Source: Pyronema omphalodes (taxonomy: Eukaryota; Ascomycota; Pezizomycetes; Pezizales; Pyronemataceae). Taken from it: 64,000 bases of DNA. The notes under the pieces are model-generated. The model saw nothing but the letters and a program-made list of their open reading frames with translations. It was not told the DNA's origin and made no database searches. A program made the translations under genes and the position numbers. Of this stretch, positions 49,101 through 60,300 are shown one piece after another. Each line of letters begins with the position of its first letter. Positions within the stretch are counted from its first letter, which is position 1. The stretch lies in the NCBI GenBank assembly GCA_024516155.1, contig JAJJXM010000003.1, forward strand, positions 62,001 through 126,000. The letters are read 5' to 3'.

Positions 49101-49705
49101 TGATACTATAAATGCACCTTTCAGACTTGAGAAGATCGTATCCACTCTGTGTCGCCCTATATTTCTGCACCCTTCGATCCTGCCCATTTCAAAGCCCTTT
49201 TTTGTTTCACCTACATTGACATCCCGCTTGTCATATAGTAATAAGCGATATTCAATATCCTCAAAGCCATCCTGAATCCTAATGTATTAAAAATAGGAAT
49301 ATTCAACGCACCAGACTACAAACTCCCAGAATAATCATAAAAATCCTGAATCCTATTAAAGTTTTTCCCATTTTTTTATGAAAATGCAATATGGGGATGT
49401 GTGATCCAACCAATAGTTGGACTCACGGTCTGTTGGCTCATATATATATAGAGCTCAATAACGATTATTAGTAAATGTATTTTAGATCTCGTGCGAGCTT
49501 ACCGAGTCGCCATAGACCATCAGTCCGGTCTACAGCTGATCCGATCTAAGTTTGCGGTCCGGTCTTGTAGTAGGACCAGGACCGGAAGCCTTTGAGGCGC
49601 CGTAGACCAGACGGGCCGCAGGTGACTATTGGATTCATGAGCGATCACTCGCAAGCGACTGTTTTTTATGACGGCCTATGATATTTCGCCCAGAAAATTC
49701 AGATG
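46143..49705. other. Gene-free region
   Basis: Over 3.5 kb with only weak ORFs. A perfect 11-bp hairpin stem lies at 46367-46377/46396-46406. A short ORF at 47255-47488 has a hydrophobic N-terminus. Around 49490-49640 there is a GC-richer patch with repeated CGGTC and GACCGG motifs. Confidence 0.5.
47255..47488 (+). CDS. Possible small secreted peptide (weak)
   Basis: From the ATG at 47255 the ORF codes for 77 residues beginning MHILLLLFFWIICGGNPEAE, which looks like a signal peptide with a possible cleavage after GG or AE. The mature part is 60 residues with Cys at three sites (GEC, LQC, AKC) and is basic. It is isolated, lacks homology I can name, and could be chance. Confidence 0.2.
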   Translation: MHILLLLFFWIICGGNPEAETLMTGECNDALPAVQFHHAPKAHQRGSLKLQCKPRLINSAIRNSTRPNNAKCTYTMD

Positions 49706-51461
49706 CACTGCACAGGTAAAAGACAGATATAAGCTATTCCACCGGGTGAAAAATCGGATATAGAGGGAGCTAGATACATGGAATATTTATGTATGCTGGA
49801 ACCATGTTATACTAAGCAACATAAATAATATCAAACTACTGCAGCCTGTAGAGAGTCAAACTGATTCATGGTGGAGCGTGTACCTGCGGTAAGGTTTAAA
49901 AGGTTTACTAAAGTGAAGCATGGAGGATCCATCTGCTACAGTGCTGATAACGTCACCGTTGTGGCATATATAACGTCTAGCAAACTCGAATTAAACCGCC
50001 ACTGGGAAGCTATGTACCTAGGTAGCTAATGTTGCTCAGAAAACCTACAGTCCTGCCGTCACCTGCGGTCCCGTCCAGTTTTTTCGGTTTCGCGGACGGG
50101 ATTGGAGTACATAGCGACCGTCAGTCCGAGTTACAGACGGACCGGACGTCGGGCGACCACTGTGGTTTTATCTAGTCCGCCGTCCTGGACGCACCATGCC
50201 GAAATCTGCTAGTAACATAATTGTCGCATTGCCGCATTGCCGCATTGACGATAGCATTTCTATCCATCTCTTCCATAGTCCTCAAAATTAAAGTGATACC
50301 CGATATGCTGTTTTGAATGTATATTCTCCATCCTCTACCCAAACTTCCGGGCGCCATAAGCCACCCTCCTCCATGTAGTAGCCAATTCACCGCAACCACA
50401 ATATTTCCTCATTAATCGCTCTCCATCTTACTTATAATCCTTATCAAAACTCCATGCTCCATGCTCCACTTTTCTATCATCTATCATCTAGCATCTATCA
50501 TCTATCATCTATCACCTATCAACATTCCACATCCCACGGAACCATCTAAGGTATTACCTGCAACCTGAAACACGAACTCGTGGTATATAAAATACAACAT
50601 AATGCAAAAGGTAAGCACTCCAGAAAAAGTTTATATTGAAATATTTCATTTTACATGGCGGTGGAATGATCTGATATTAGTGGTAGGTAGCATGTATACA
50701 TATGTCTGAATTCCTACATATTCCGTGGATTGCCTTTTTTTTTTTTTTTCTTTTTTTTTTTTTTTTCAAATACGCAACATATGCGCATCCATGGTATGGT
50801 ATTCGGTAAGTATGTCATGTCATATACTTATTACAACTGTTCTCTTGGTTGTTATTATTATTATCATTACTGACAAGGAGCCTAGATATGACAGTTCAAA
50901 TTTCGAAACAACCTAGAAACCGCCGATAAGAGCGTCGACGCGCCGTGGACCGTGGTTGAAAAATTGAAATAGACGAGAGGATTTCGAACCAGCCATTACA
51001 ATACGGCTTCAGAACAAATTCCGGAATACTTATATGATCTGTGGAGGAAGTATAACTTACATATTTGGTTGGCTTACTGATTATGGATTCCGCGGCTTGG
51101 TGTGGAGTTGTAAGGCGGGTATCGAATCGAATCAGTCGATAGCGAAAACGATACAGAAGTGAAGAGAAGTCCATATATGACCAAATCAGAGACGAGCCAT
51201 AGCCGACGATAGATGACAGATTATCGACTTTCATGAGGTTTGTCATGGGGATGTAGAGTATTTATAACCTAACCTATTGATTGGAAGTATGCTACTATGC
51301 TTGTACTTGTTGATGTTTGTTTTTGTTACATTTTGTCATGATGATTTTTCTTTGCTTGATTATTTGTAACTTGTAACTTGAAGTTGAGTATTTTTATTTT
51401 TTATTTTTTATTTTTTATTTTTTATTTTTTGATTTGATGTATTGTGGGAAGGAACCTAATA
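49706..51461 (+). repeat. Segmental duplication, copy A
   Basis: About 1.75 kb that matches 53501-55189 in the same order and orientation, at roughly 85-90% identity with indels. Landmarks: CTACTGCAGCCTGTAGAGAG, AACGTCACCGTTGTGGCAT, TTTCGCGGACGGGAT, CATGCCGAAATCTGCTAGTA and TTTCGAAACAACCTAG; both copies end in GAACCTAATA after T-rich DNA. No ORF is conserved between the copies well enough to call a gene. Confidence 0.9.
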
Positions 51462-51544
51462 CCCTGTGGTACAAAAAAAAGGTGTTTAATCAAACCACAC
51501 TTTAAACCACAAAAGGTGTTTAATTCAAACACCCACAAAATTCA

Positions 51545-51800
51545 TTTACTAAACACCTCTTTAAACACCTACTAAACACCTTTAAACACCTACCAAACAC
51601 CTCTTTAAACACCTACTGAACACCTTTAAACACCTACCAAACACCTCTTTAAACACCTACTAAACACCTTTAAACACCTACCAAACACCTCTTTAAACAC
51701 CTACTGAACACCTTTAAACACCTACCAAACACCTCTTTAAACACCTACTAAACACCTTTAAACACCTACCAAACACCTACTAAACACCTTTAAACACCGA
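51545..51800 (+). repeat. 44-bp tandem array built of AAACACC heptamers
   Basis: The start TACCAAACACCT recurs at 51591, 51635, 51679, 51723 and about 51767, a 44-bp period. Each unit contains four AAACACC/GAACACC words separated by TTTA or TACT/TACC spacers. Confidence 0.95.
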
Positions 51801-52554
51801 TTTAAACACCTTGCACAATAGTGGTTTGATCAAGCACCTCAGATATTTTTTAAATGTTTTAAATTAATTACTAAACCACTCGCTCATTATATAACATGTC
51901 TCTAGCTATTGCCAGGTCCTCTATCTATACATACAGGAACCTCCCACCTCCCTCCTCACCCCTCTTACTCCTGCTCCTGCTCCTGCTCTCTGTATAGTAC
52001 CATTCGCTTTGTGCCTTTTTTAATTGACCCTTACATATGCTGGAATCATGGTTCGCTTCAATTAATAGACTTAGATTTTCTGAGCATCCTGTTTTTCTGG
52101 TTAGCATTGTGGATATTTGTGGGGTTGGTTTGCAGTACTTGACTCAGCGAGTATCTAGAAGTTCATATCCCAATTCCCCCCCTCTCTCTCTTTTTTCCCT
52201 CCGGTGGCTTATGGTGTATGAACTAGCAAATTCTGTTGAGGGACAAACATTTGACATGAGGAAAAACTTACAGTCAAACAAGAGGGAAAGGTGGAGGTGG
52301 AGAAACAAGTGAATGAAATGGATGAAGAAGGAGGAACAACAACGGCAGAACGAACAGAACATGAGGAAAGGATGCGCACTAAGGCAATATCCACTTCCAT
52401 CAACAAACAAAAACAGAACACAGCTCTACAGGTTAAAACTGAATGTTCAGTAGAACACTGCAGGGTGATTTATATGAACCATGGAAACGCCATCCCTAGG
52501 AAGTGGACTGTAGATGTTTATTTAAACATCAGAGGATAGTTCAAATAAACCCCG

Positions 52555-53240
52555 AAGAATAGGCAACGGAGAAGGTGTTTATTTAAACACCCCTAGGGTG
52601 TTTAAATAAACACCAAAGAACAAGCGAAAAAGAAGGTGTTTATTTAAACATCCTTAAACACCCCTAGGGTGTTTAAATAAACACCAAAGAATAAGCGAAA
52701 AAGAAGGTGTTTATTTAAACATCCTTAAACACCTCTAGGGTGTTTATCTAAACACCCCTAGGATGTTTAAATAAACACCAAAGAACAAGCGAAAAAGAAG
52801 GTGTTTATTTAAACATCCTTAAACACCCCTAGGGTGTTTAAATAAACACCAAAGAATAAGCGAAAAAGAAGGTGTTTATTTAAACATCCTTAAACACCTC
52901 TAGGGTGTTTACCTAAACATCCTTAAACACCTCTAGGGTGTTTATCTAAACACCCCTAGGATGTTTAAATAAACACCAAAGAACAAGCGAAAAAGAAGGT
53001 GTTTATTTAAACATCCTTAAACACCCCTAGGGTGTTTAAATAAACACCAAAGAATAAGCGAAAAAGAAGGTGTTTATTTAAACATCCTTAAACACCTCTA
53101 GGGTGTTTACCTAAACATCCTTAAACACCTCTAGGGTGTTTATCTAAACACCCCTAGGATGTTTAAATAAACACCGAAGAATAAGCGAAAAAGAAGGTGT
53201 TTATTTAAACACCCCTTGGGTGTTTAAATAAACTCCACAA
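52555..53240. repeat. Palindromic higher-order array
   Basis: Repeated units contain GGTGTTTATTTAAACATCC, the self-complementary AAACACCCCTAGGGTGTTT type core centred on CCTAGG, AAATAAACACC and a spacer AAAGAATAAGCGAAAAAGAA. Units alternate between about 70 and about 97-127 bp, the longer ones having extra palindromes. Every unit can fold into a cruciform. Confidence 0.93.
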
Positions 53241-53500
53241 AAAAAAAAATCAAGGTAGTTGTTTAACTAAACAACGCTAGGTGGTTTAGCTAAACACCGT
53301 AAATCACACTAAACAACTTCGGTGTTTAGGGGTGTTTAACTAAACACCTTTAAACAACGATGGGTGGTTTAGCTAAACATCTTAAATCAGACTAAACAAC
53401 TTTGGTGTTTAGGGTGTTTAACTAAACACTTTCGGTGTTTAGCTAAACCACGAAGGTGTTTGAACTAAACCACTCTCACTCGTTTTCTTGTACCATAGGG

Positions 53501-55189
53501 GCATTGTACTGGTCAAGGCTAGCTATCAGCTATTCTTCCGGGTGGAAAATCAATCTTAGAGGGAACTAGATAGATGGAATATTTATACTGGAACCATGTT
53601 TTACTAAACATCATAAATAATATCAAACTACTGCAGCCTGTAGAGAGTCAAACTGATTCATGGTGGAGCGTGTACCTGCAGTGGGGTGTAAAAAGTTTAC
53701 TAAAGTGCAGCATGGATGGTCCACCTGCTACAGTGCTGAAAACGTCACCGTTGTGGCATGTATAACGTCTGGCAAACTCGAACTCAACCGCCACTGGGAA
53801 GCTACCTAGGTACTGGTAGCTACCTAATTGCTCAGAAAACCTACAGTCCTACAGTCCTACCGTCACCGGCGGTTCCGTCCAGGTTTTTTGGTTTCGCGGA
53901 CGGGATCGGAGTACATAGCGACCGTCGTCTGAGTTACAGACGGACGGGCGACCACTGTGGTTTTGTCTAGTCCGCCGTCCTGGACACACCATGCCGAAAT
54001 CTGCTAGTAACATTGCCGCAACCACGATGTCGCATTGACGATAGCATCTCTTCCGCAGGCATCAAAGTGATACCCGATATGCCGCTTCAAATGTATATTC
54101 TCCATCCTCTACCAGCAACTTCCGGGCGTCATAAGCCACCCTCCACCACCTAGTAACTAATTCACCGCAACCGCATTATTTCATCATTAATCGCTTTCCA
54201 TCCTACTTATAATCCTCATTCACATTCCACACTCCATGCTCCACTTTTCTATCATCTATCATCTATCATCTACCAACATTCCACATTCCATATCCCACGG
54301 AGCGATTTAAGGTATTACTTGCAACCTGAAACACGAACTCGTGATATGAAAAATATAACATAATGCAAGATGTAAGTACTCCAGAATAAGTTTATATTGA
54401 AATATTTCATTTTACATAGCGGTGGAATAATCTGATATTAGTGGTAGGTAGCATGTATACATATGTCTTAATTCCTACATATTCCGTGGATTGTCTTTAT
54501 TTATTTTTTTTTTTTTACAAATACGCAAAATATGCGCATCCATGGTATGGTATTCAGTGAGTATTTTATGTACTTATTACAACTGTTCTCTTGGTTATTA
54601 TTATTATTATTATTATTACTAACTAGAAGCCTAGATAGATATAGCAGTTCGAATTTCGAAACAACCTAGAAATCGCCGATAAAAGCGCCATGGACCGTGG
54701 TTGAAATAGACGAGAGGATTTCGAACCAGCCATTACAATACGGCTTCAGAACAAATTCCGGAATACTCATATGATCTGTGGAGTAAGTATAACTTACATA
54801 TTTAGTTGGCTTACTGATAATGGATTCCGCGGCTCGGCTTGGTGTGGAGTTGTAAGGCGGGTATCGAATCGATAGTGAAAATGATACAAAAGTGAAGAGA
54901 AATCCATATATAACAAAATCGTAGACGAGCCACAGCCGACGATAGATGACAGATTATCGACTTTTATGAGGTTGGTTATGTAGATGGAGAGTATTTATAA
55001 CCTGACCTATTGATTGGAAGTATGCTACTATGCTTGTATTTGCTGATGTTTGTTTTTGTTACATCTTTTCATGATGATTTTTCTTTGCTTGATTATTTGT
55101 AATTTGTAAATTGCAACTTGAAGTTGAGTATATTTTTTTTTTTTTTTTTTATTTTTTTTTTGGATTTGAAGTACCGTGAGAACCTAATA
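53501..55189 (+). repeat. Segmental duplication, copy B
   Basis: Second copy of 49706-51461 in direct orientation. It has small insertions (for example a doubled CTACAGTC near 53840) and deletions relative to copy A, and its T-rich end is shorter in the TTATTTTT repeats. No gene called. Confidence 0.9.
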
Positions 55190-55561
55190 GAAAAGAAAGT
55201 TTTTGGAGTAAACTCTTTACCGTCCGTTAATATATATTAGTAGAGTGATTTTTTCTGATCCAAAATTCCTCGCTACCAACTACCAATAATGGATGTTATC
55301 AATATATAACTCTACATATACTTCACCTAGTAGAAATCAATAATGCGTCGCGATTTGCTAGAAGTATCTTTCCCCAGGTATTTTCTTCGGCTATGTATCG
55401 TCTGAACTATGAACTGTGAACTATGAATATAAAAAGGAGTTGAAAGGAATCTTGATTCTCAGTTAGGTTTAAGCTTGTTGAATATAGAATAGAAATCAAG
55501 ATGATAGATACTTGTGCTAGCGCTACTATATTTATGCGTGATTTTTATTATATATAAAACT

Positions 55562-55917
55562 ACTATTGTTATTGCTATTGCTATTGCTATTGCTATTGCT
55601 ATTGCTATCGCTATTGCTATTGCTAACGCTATTGCTATCGCTATAGAAATTCAATATATACTATATATATATATATATATATATATAAATTTTTCTTCTT
55701 ATGTTATGTTATCTTTTCTTATGTTATGTTATCTTATGTTATCTTATGTTATCTTATGTTATGTTATGTTATGTTATGTTATGTTATGTTATGTTATGTT
55801 ATGTTATGTTATGTTATGTTATGTTATGTTATCTTATGTTATGTTATGTTATGTTATGTTATGTTATGTTATGTTTTCTTATCTTATGTTATGTTATCTT
55901 ATGTTTTCTTATCAACA
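55562..55917 (+). repeat. ATTGCT, AT and ATGTT arrays
   Basis: ATTGCT hexamers (about 55571-55645), an AT dinucleotide run (about 55664-55686) and an ATGTT pentamer array with CTT variants (about 55698-55917, over 40 units). Long open frames across it are artefacts of repeats. Confidence 0.93.
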
Positions 55918-56805
55918 TACAACAAATTCAACAAATTCAACAAATTCACAAAAAATTCAAAACACATCAATCTCAATCTCCAGGCAATTCAATAATGCAA
56001 CAAAAATAAATTCAAAAATTCAAATTCAACAAATTCAACAAATTCAACAAATTCACAAAATTCACAAAATTCACAATCAAAATCCAAATTCAAAAATAAA
56101 TTCAAAAATAAATTCAAAAATAAATTCAAAAATAAATTCAAAAATAAATTCAAAAATAAATTCAAAAATAAATTCAAAAATAAATTCAAAAATAAATTCA
56201 AAAATAAATTCAAAAATAAATTCAAAAATAAATTCAAAAATAAATTCAAAAATAAATTCAACAAAACAACACATATCAATCTTAAAGACAATCTCAATCT
56301 CAAAACAACACAACACAACACATCCCAATCCCAATCTCAATCTCAATCTCAATTTCAATCTCAATCTCAATCTCAATCCAAATCCAAATCCAATCTCAAT
56401 CTCAATCTCAATCTCAATCTCAATCTCAATCTCAATCACAATCTCCAGGCAATTCAAAAATTCACAAAATTCACAAAACAACAAATTCAACAAATTCAAA
56501 AAATCCAAATTCAAAAATTCAACAACTTCAAAAATAAAGTTCAAAATTCACAAAATTCACAAAATTCCCAATCAAAAATTCACAAATAAATTCACAAATA
56601 AATTCACAAATAAATTCACAAATAAATTCACAAATAAATTCACAAATAAATTCACAAAATTCACAAAATTCAACAAATTCAACAAATTCAAAATTCCACA
56701 AAATTCAAAAATTCACAAATAAATTCACAAATAAATTCACAAATAAATTCACAAATAAATTCACAAATAAATTCACAAATAAATTCACAAATAACAGGCA
56801 AAAAA
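55918..56805 (+). repeat. G-poor A/C/T simple-sequence block with 12-bp arrays
   Basis: AACAAATTC, AAAAATAAATTC (56093-56262), CAATCT (56318-56440) and ACAAATAAATTC (56580-56660, 56713-56794) tracts follow one another. The + strand has only a handful of G in about 880 bp. Confidence 0.93.
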
Positions 56806-57343
56806 AAAACAAAAAAAAACAGAAATATATATGAAGGATCAAGATACGATAAGATCAAGTTAAGATAAGACGAGATGATATAATGAAATAAAGAAAAAAA
56901 AAGAAATGAAACAGCAAACTCTTTCCGCTTAAGAATACAACAGATCAACAACAGATCGAGAATGAAACAAATCAACTAACAACAACAACAAATAACAAAA
57001 CAACAAGAATGAAAACAAAAATAACAAATCAAAAAAAAAAGTCAACAACAGATACAACAAATCAATAAGTAACAACAAAAAAAAACAAAAAAAAGGGGGG
57101 GGGCAGCTACTAAAGACATGTCATATTCGAAAAAAAAATATAACAAGCTGTCAAAGCAGACTAAAGAAGAAAAGTAAGTTTATAATCATACATACCGTTA
57201 TGCTGGTATCACAACGGTTCGAGTAATCCCCTTAGCACTATACCAACCCAACCCAACCCAGCCAACCCAGCCCTGCCCCTCGCACCAAAATCTCCATCCC
57301 CCACCACCCCATCCAGCAACCAACCCAGCCCCAGCCCAGCCAA

Positions 57344-57369
57344 CCCCCCCCCCCCCCCCCCCCCCCCCC
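57344..57369 (+). repeat. Poly-C tract (26 C)
   Basis: Uninterrupted C run just beyond the stop codon of the NLR gene, within its probable 3' UTR. Confidence 0.9.
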
Positions 57370-57379
57370 TTGCACCAAC

Positions 57380-60300
57380 CTACCAAAACCTCCACCACCT
57401 CCCCGCCTTCTTCTCACCCCTTCTACACTCCCCAACCTCCCTCGCATCCACACCTCTAACCAACTCCCAACCTTCTCTGGCCTCCTTGAACCCCTTCTTC
57501 GCCTCCTTAAACTTCCTTCTCTTCCTCAAGATCTCCGCCTTAGTATTAACCGCATCCAGGGTGATGACATGTTGATCTCCCAGTACCATTTTCGCCAATG
57601 CCAACGCATGATCAATATTCCGTTCCGCATCTTCAAGTTTCTTTACCGCTAGATATGTTTTCGCAAGACGTGTTAGAGTGAGGATGATATCCGGGTGTGT
57701 CTGTTGCTGTTGCTTCTGTTTCTCATGGCCACTGCCACCAGATAATAGTTGACCAAGGCCATCAATAGCACGAGAAAACAACACAAGCGCCTGCTCGAAC
57801 CTTCCTTCCAAGCGATGCAGCTCCGCCATACCAGCGGTTGCAAGGAAGTACACGGGATGTTTCTGTTCCAGTCCCGAAAGGAGGAGGTTCCAGGTTCTAC
57901 TGGCATCGATGTAGCGACCGCAACCTTGGTATGCGGCGGCGAGATGGTAGGAGGAGAGGAGAACTTTGGGATGGTCGGGGTTGTAGGTGGTGGTTAGGGA
58001 GGAGAGGATTTTTTGTTGCCATTCGAGGGCTTCTGGGGCGCGGGAGGTGGCGAGGAGGTGCGTGGCGTAGGATTGTTGGGCTTCGATGGGGAGGGTGGGG
58101 AGCGAGGAGATCAGGGGGGTGAATAAGGAGGTGGCTTGCGGGAAGTTGGAGAGGGAGGAATGGATTCCGGCGAGATGGGCGGTGGCGGTTAGGGTGGCTG
58201 GGTGTTGGGCTCCGTGGAGGGAGGTGGAAAGTTGGACGGCGCGCTCGGCGGAGGAAAGGGATCGTGGGAGATCGCCGAGGTGTTGGTGTACCAGGGAGGA
58301 GGCGGATACGGTGGGGAGATGGGAGTTGTCGCTGGATATTAAGAGGCTCAAGGCATCGCTGTAGGAACCACGGTCGACGAGAAGTAAGGCGAGGTTACAG
58401 GCAGTGTCTGTAAGTTCCGTGGGTGCGTTGATGTCAGAGTATCCGATATAAGCTTCCCGGTATTTCGACTCGGCGGCGTCATATGCTCCTAACTGCAGGT
58501 GTAAAGAAGCAATTCGAGAAATGGTAGAAAAGGTCCAAGGGTGTGCCGTGTGCGAGAAAAGCATAGTGTTGATACCCTCCAGTAACTTCTCTGACCATTC
58601 CAATCCCTCTTGCCACGAGCGAGAGGCAACGAAAAGACGGCTGATAGCATCGGTGGCTTCGAGGGTAGTTTGATGAGCAGGTCCATAGACAGTAGTTCTT
58701 CTCGTGCGAAGGGTTTGATACATCTTCAAAGACTCCTGCAACTTGCCCTGTTTCTCCAAAAGGTGTGCCATGAACTGAAGCACCTCCAAAGTAGAAGCAT
58801 GGTTAGGACCAATAGATGGGTTCTTTTCTCTTGCCTCCAAAACAGTCTGGAGTAAGTCGAGTGACACACTGTCGTTTCCTTGTGCCAATAACACCACTGC
58901 CAACTCGTAACGAGTCTTGAGAGTCTTGGCATGTTTCTTTCCGAATTTCTTCTCCTGAACAGTAAGAACCCTCTGGTAAGCTTCAGCAGCTTTGGTAAGC
59001 TCTTCCTTCTGGGTGTAAAGTGCCGCAAGATGAAGTAGCAAAGTAATAGTCAATGGGTTCTCTCCACCAACCGATTCCTCCGCTCCTTCAAGAGCCCAAG
59101 TATACCATTCCTTAGCCTCATCCAGCTGACCATGCGCAACAAGGTTAGTACCGAAAGCATCCATAGTGATGTAATCCTGCATTGTACACTCTCCCTTTTT
59201 AACATCTCTTAGAGCTAGTTTATAAAGACTCGCCGCCTTCATAGGCTCACTGAGACGTTCATAAGCCTTTGCCAAAGTTACAACCACCTCCTTTGATCGA
59301 TCATTCAGCTCTTTTCCTGCCTGGTTCTGACTCCCAATAATCTTAGTAACCTGTTCGATATGTGGAAGGATCTGGCGAAGGTAGCTACAGTCGGCATTCA
59401 TATGGCTTGAATTCGTACTCGAGGAGGAAGATTGCTTATCATCGAAATCAAAAGAGGAGGTAACCATATAAGTGACCTGCTCCTGATATTCCTGTAACGC
59501 AGCAGGGTCTGCATCAAGACGTTGACGAACCCATGCATGGATCATCTGATGAACTGAAATACTGGTATCATCTGATGATGAGGTGATGAAGCTGAATGAT
59601 ATCAGAGATGAAATAGTTTCCTGGATTGTTTCATCATCTATCATCCAGCCGATATCTCTTTTTCCACCCTGAAGCATTTTGATTGGAATATCCTGAGCTT
59701 GTAACAAAGAACATAACTGCAACAACCCCTTTGCTTTTTCCGAAAGCTTGTTCCAGGTTATGTTCCAAATAACATGTAAACGGCCCGTGTTTATAGCCTT
59801 CTCGCTGTTCGATGTGTTGTCGGGTTCGTTTTTGAGGTACCTAGCGTATTTCTGGAACGGGATTTCAAGAGTCATAATGTATGCACCGACTTGATCCAAA
59901 GCCAACGGGAGCTGACCAACGGCCTTAATGATGGCGCTTGCCCAAGCCATGTCATTTCTCGAGATTTTCAGCCCCTTTCCAGAGCTTCTAATCAGGAGGT
60001 CAATACTTTCTGTTTCCCCTATTGATTCGGCGACTGTTAGAGGGTGTGCATCTGGGTAGACATTGTGGTATGCAGTAGCCGTTAATACATGACCGATATC
60101 GGTATTTGGTACAATAGTCGTAATATCGACATCGGGATGGATACTATCCAAGATCAGTAACCACCGTCCGTTGGCTGCATGCGATAACCAGTCCTTCAAG
60201 ATTGTAACGCTTGATAGTTTATTGATAGCCTCCACCAAGCCAGCCTTTGTAGTAATTGCCGAATCGAAAAGGTTGAACAGCTGTGCAATTCTCTGGATAC

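Larger units (their letters stand above)
51462..53500. mobile_element. TIR-bounded block of AAACACC/GGTGTTT repeats
   Basis: The block starts CCCTGTGGTACAA (51462-51474) and ends TTGTACCATAGGG (about 53488-53500), i.e. inverted ends of about 13 bp with one mismatch. It lies exactly at the junction of the two segmental copies. Inside are a 44-bp array (about 51545-51800), a non-repetitive middle (about 51820-52540) without a convincing gene, and a long array of palindromic units (about 52550-53240), then variants with AAACAAC/GTTTAGCTAAAC. No target duplication is obvious. It could be a non-autonomous DNA transposon or a satellite block; it resembles nothing I know. Confidence 0.6.
55190..57379. 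other. Gene-free low-complexity region
   Basis: Apart from the arrays listed separately, it contains A-rich DNA with CAACAA and AACAAATCAA motifs (56940-57090), a G10 run near 57096 and a C26 run at 57344-57369. A 402-codon open frame (55514-56722) exists only because the repeats lack stops, and is not a gene. Confidence 0.7.

Noticed and set aside
50896..51246. Minus-strand ORF of 116 codons in segmental copy A
   Set aside because: The matching stretch of copy B has deletions that break the frame, so there is no sign of coding constraint.
51462..53500. CRISPR array
   Set aside because: This is a eukaryotic genome. Repeats are palindromic tandem units with repeated, not unique, spacers.
49706..55189. 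LTR retrotransposon
   Set aside because: The two copies are direct repeats, but they lack TG...CA ends, and no gag, protease, reverse transcriptase or integrase is present between them.
55514..56722. 402-codon open frame on the + strand
   Set aside because: It runs through ATTGCT, ATGTT and 12-bp arrays whose units have no stop in this frame; the product is pure low-complexity repeat.
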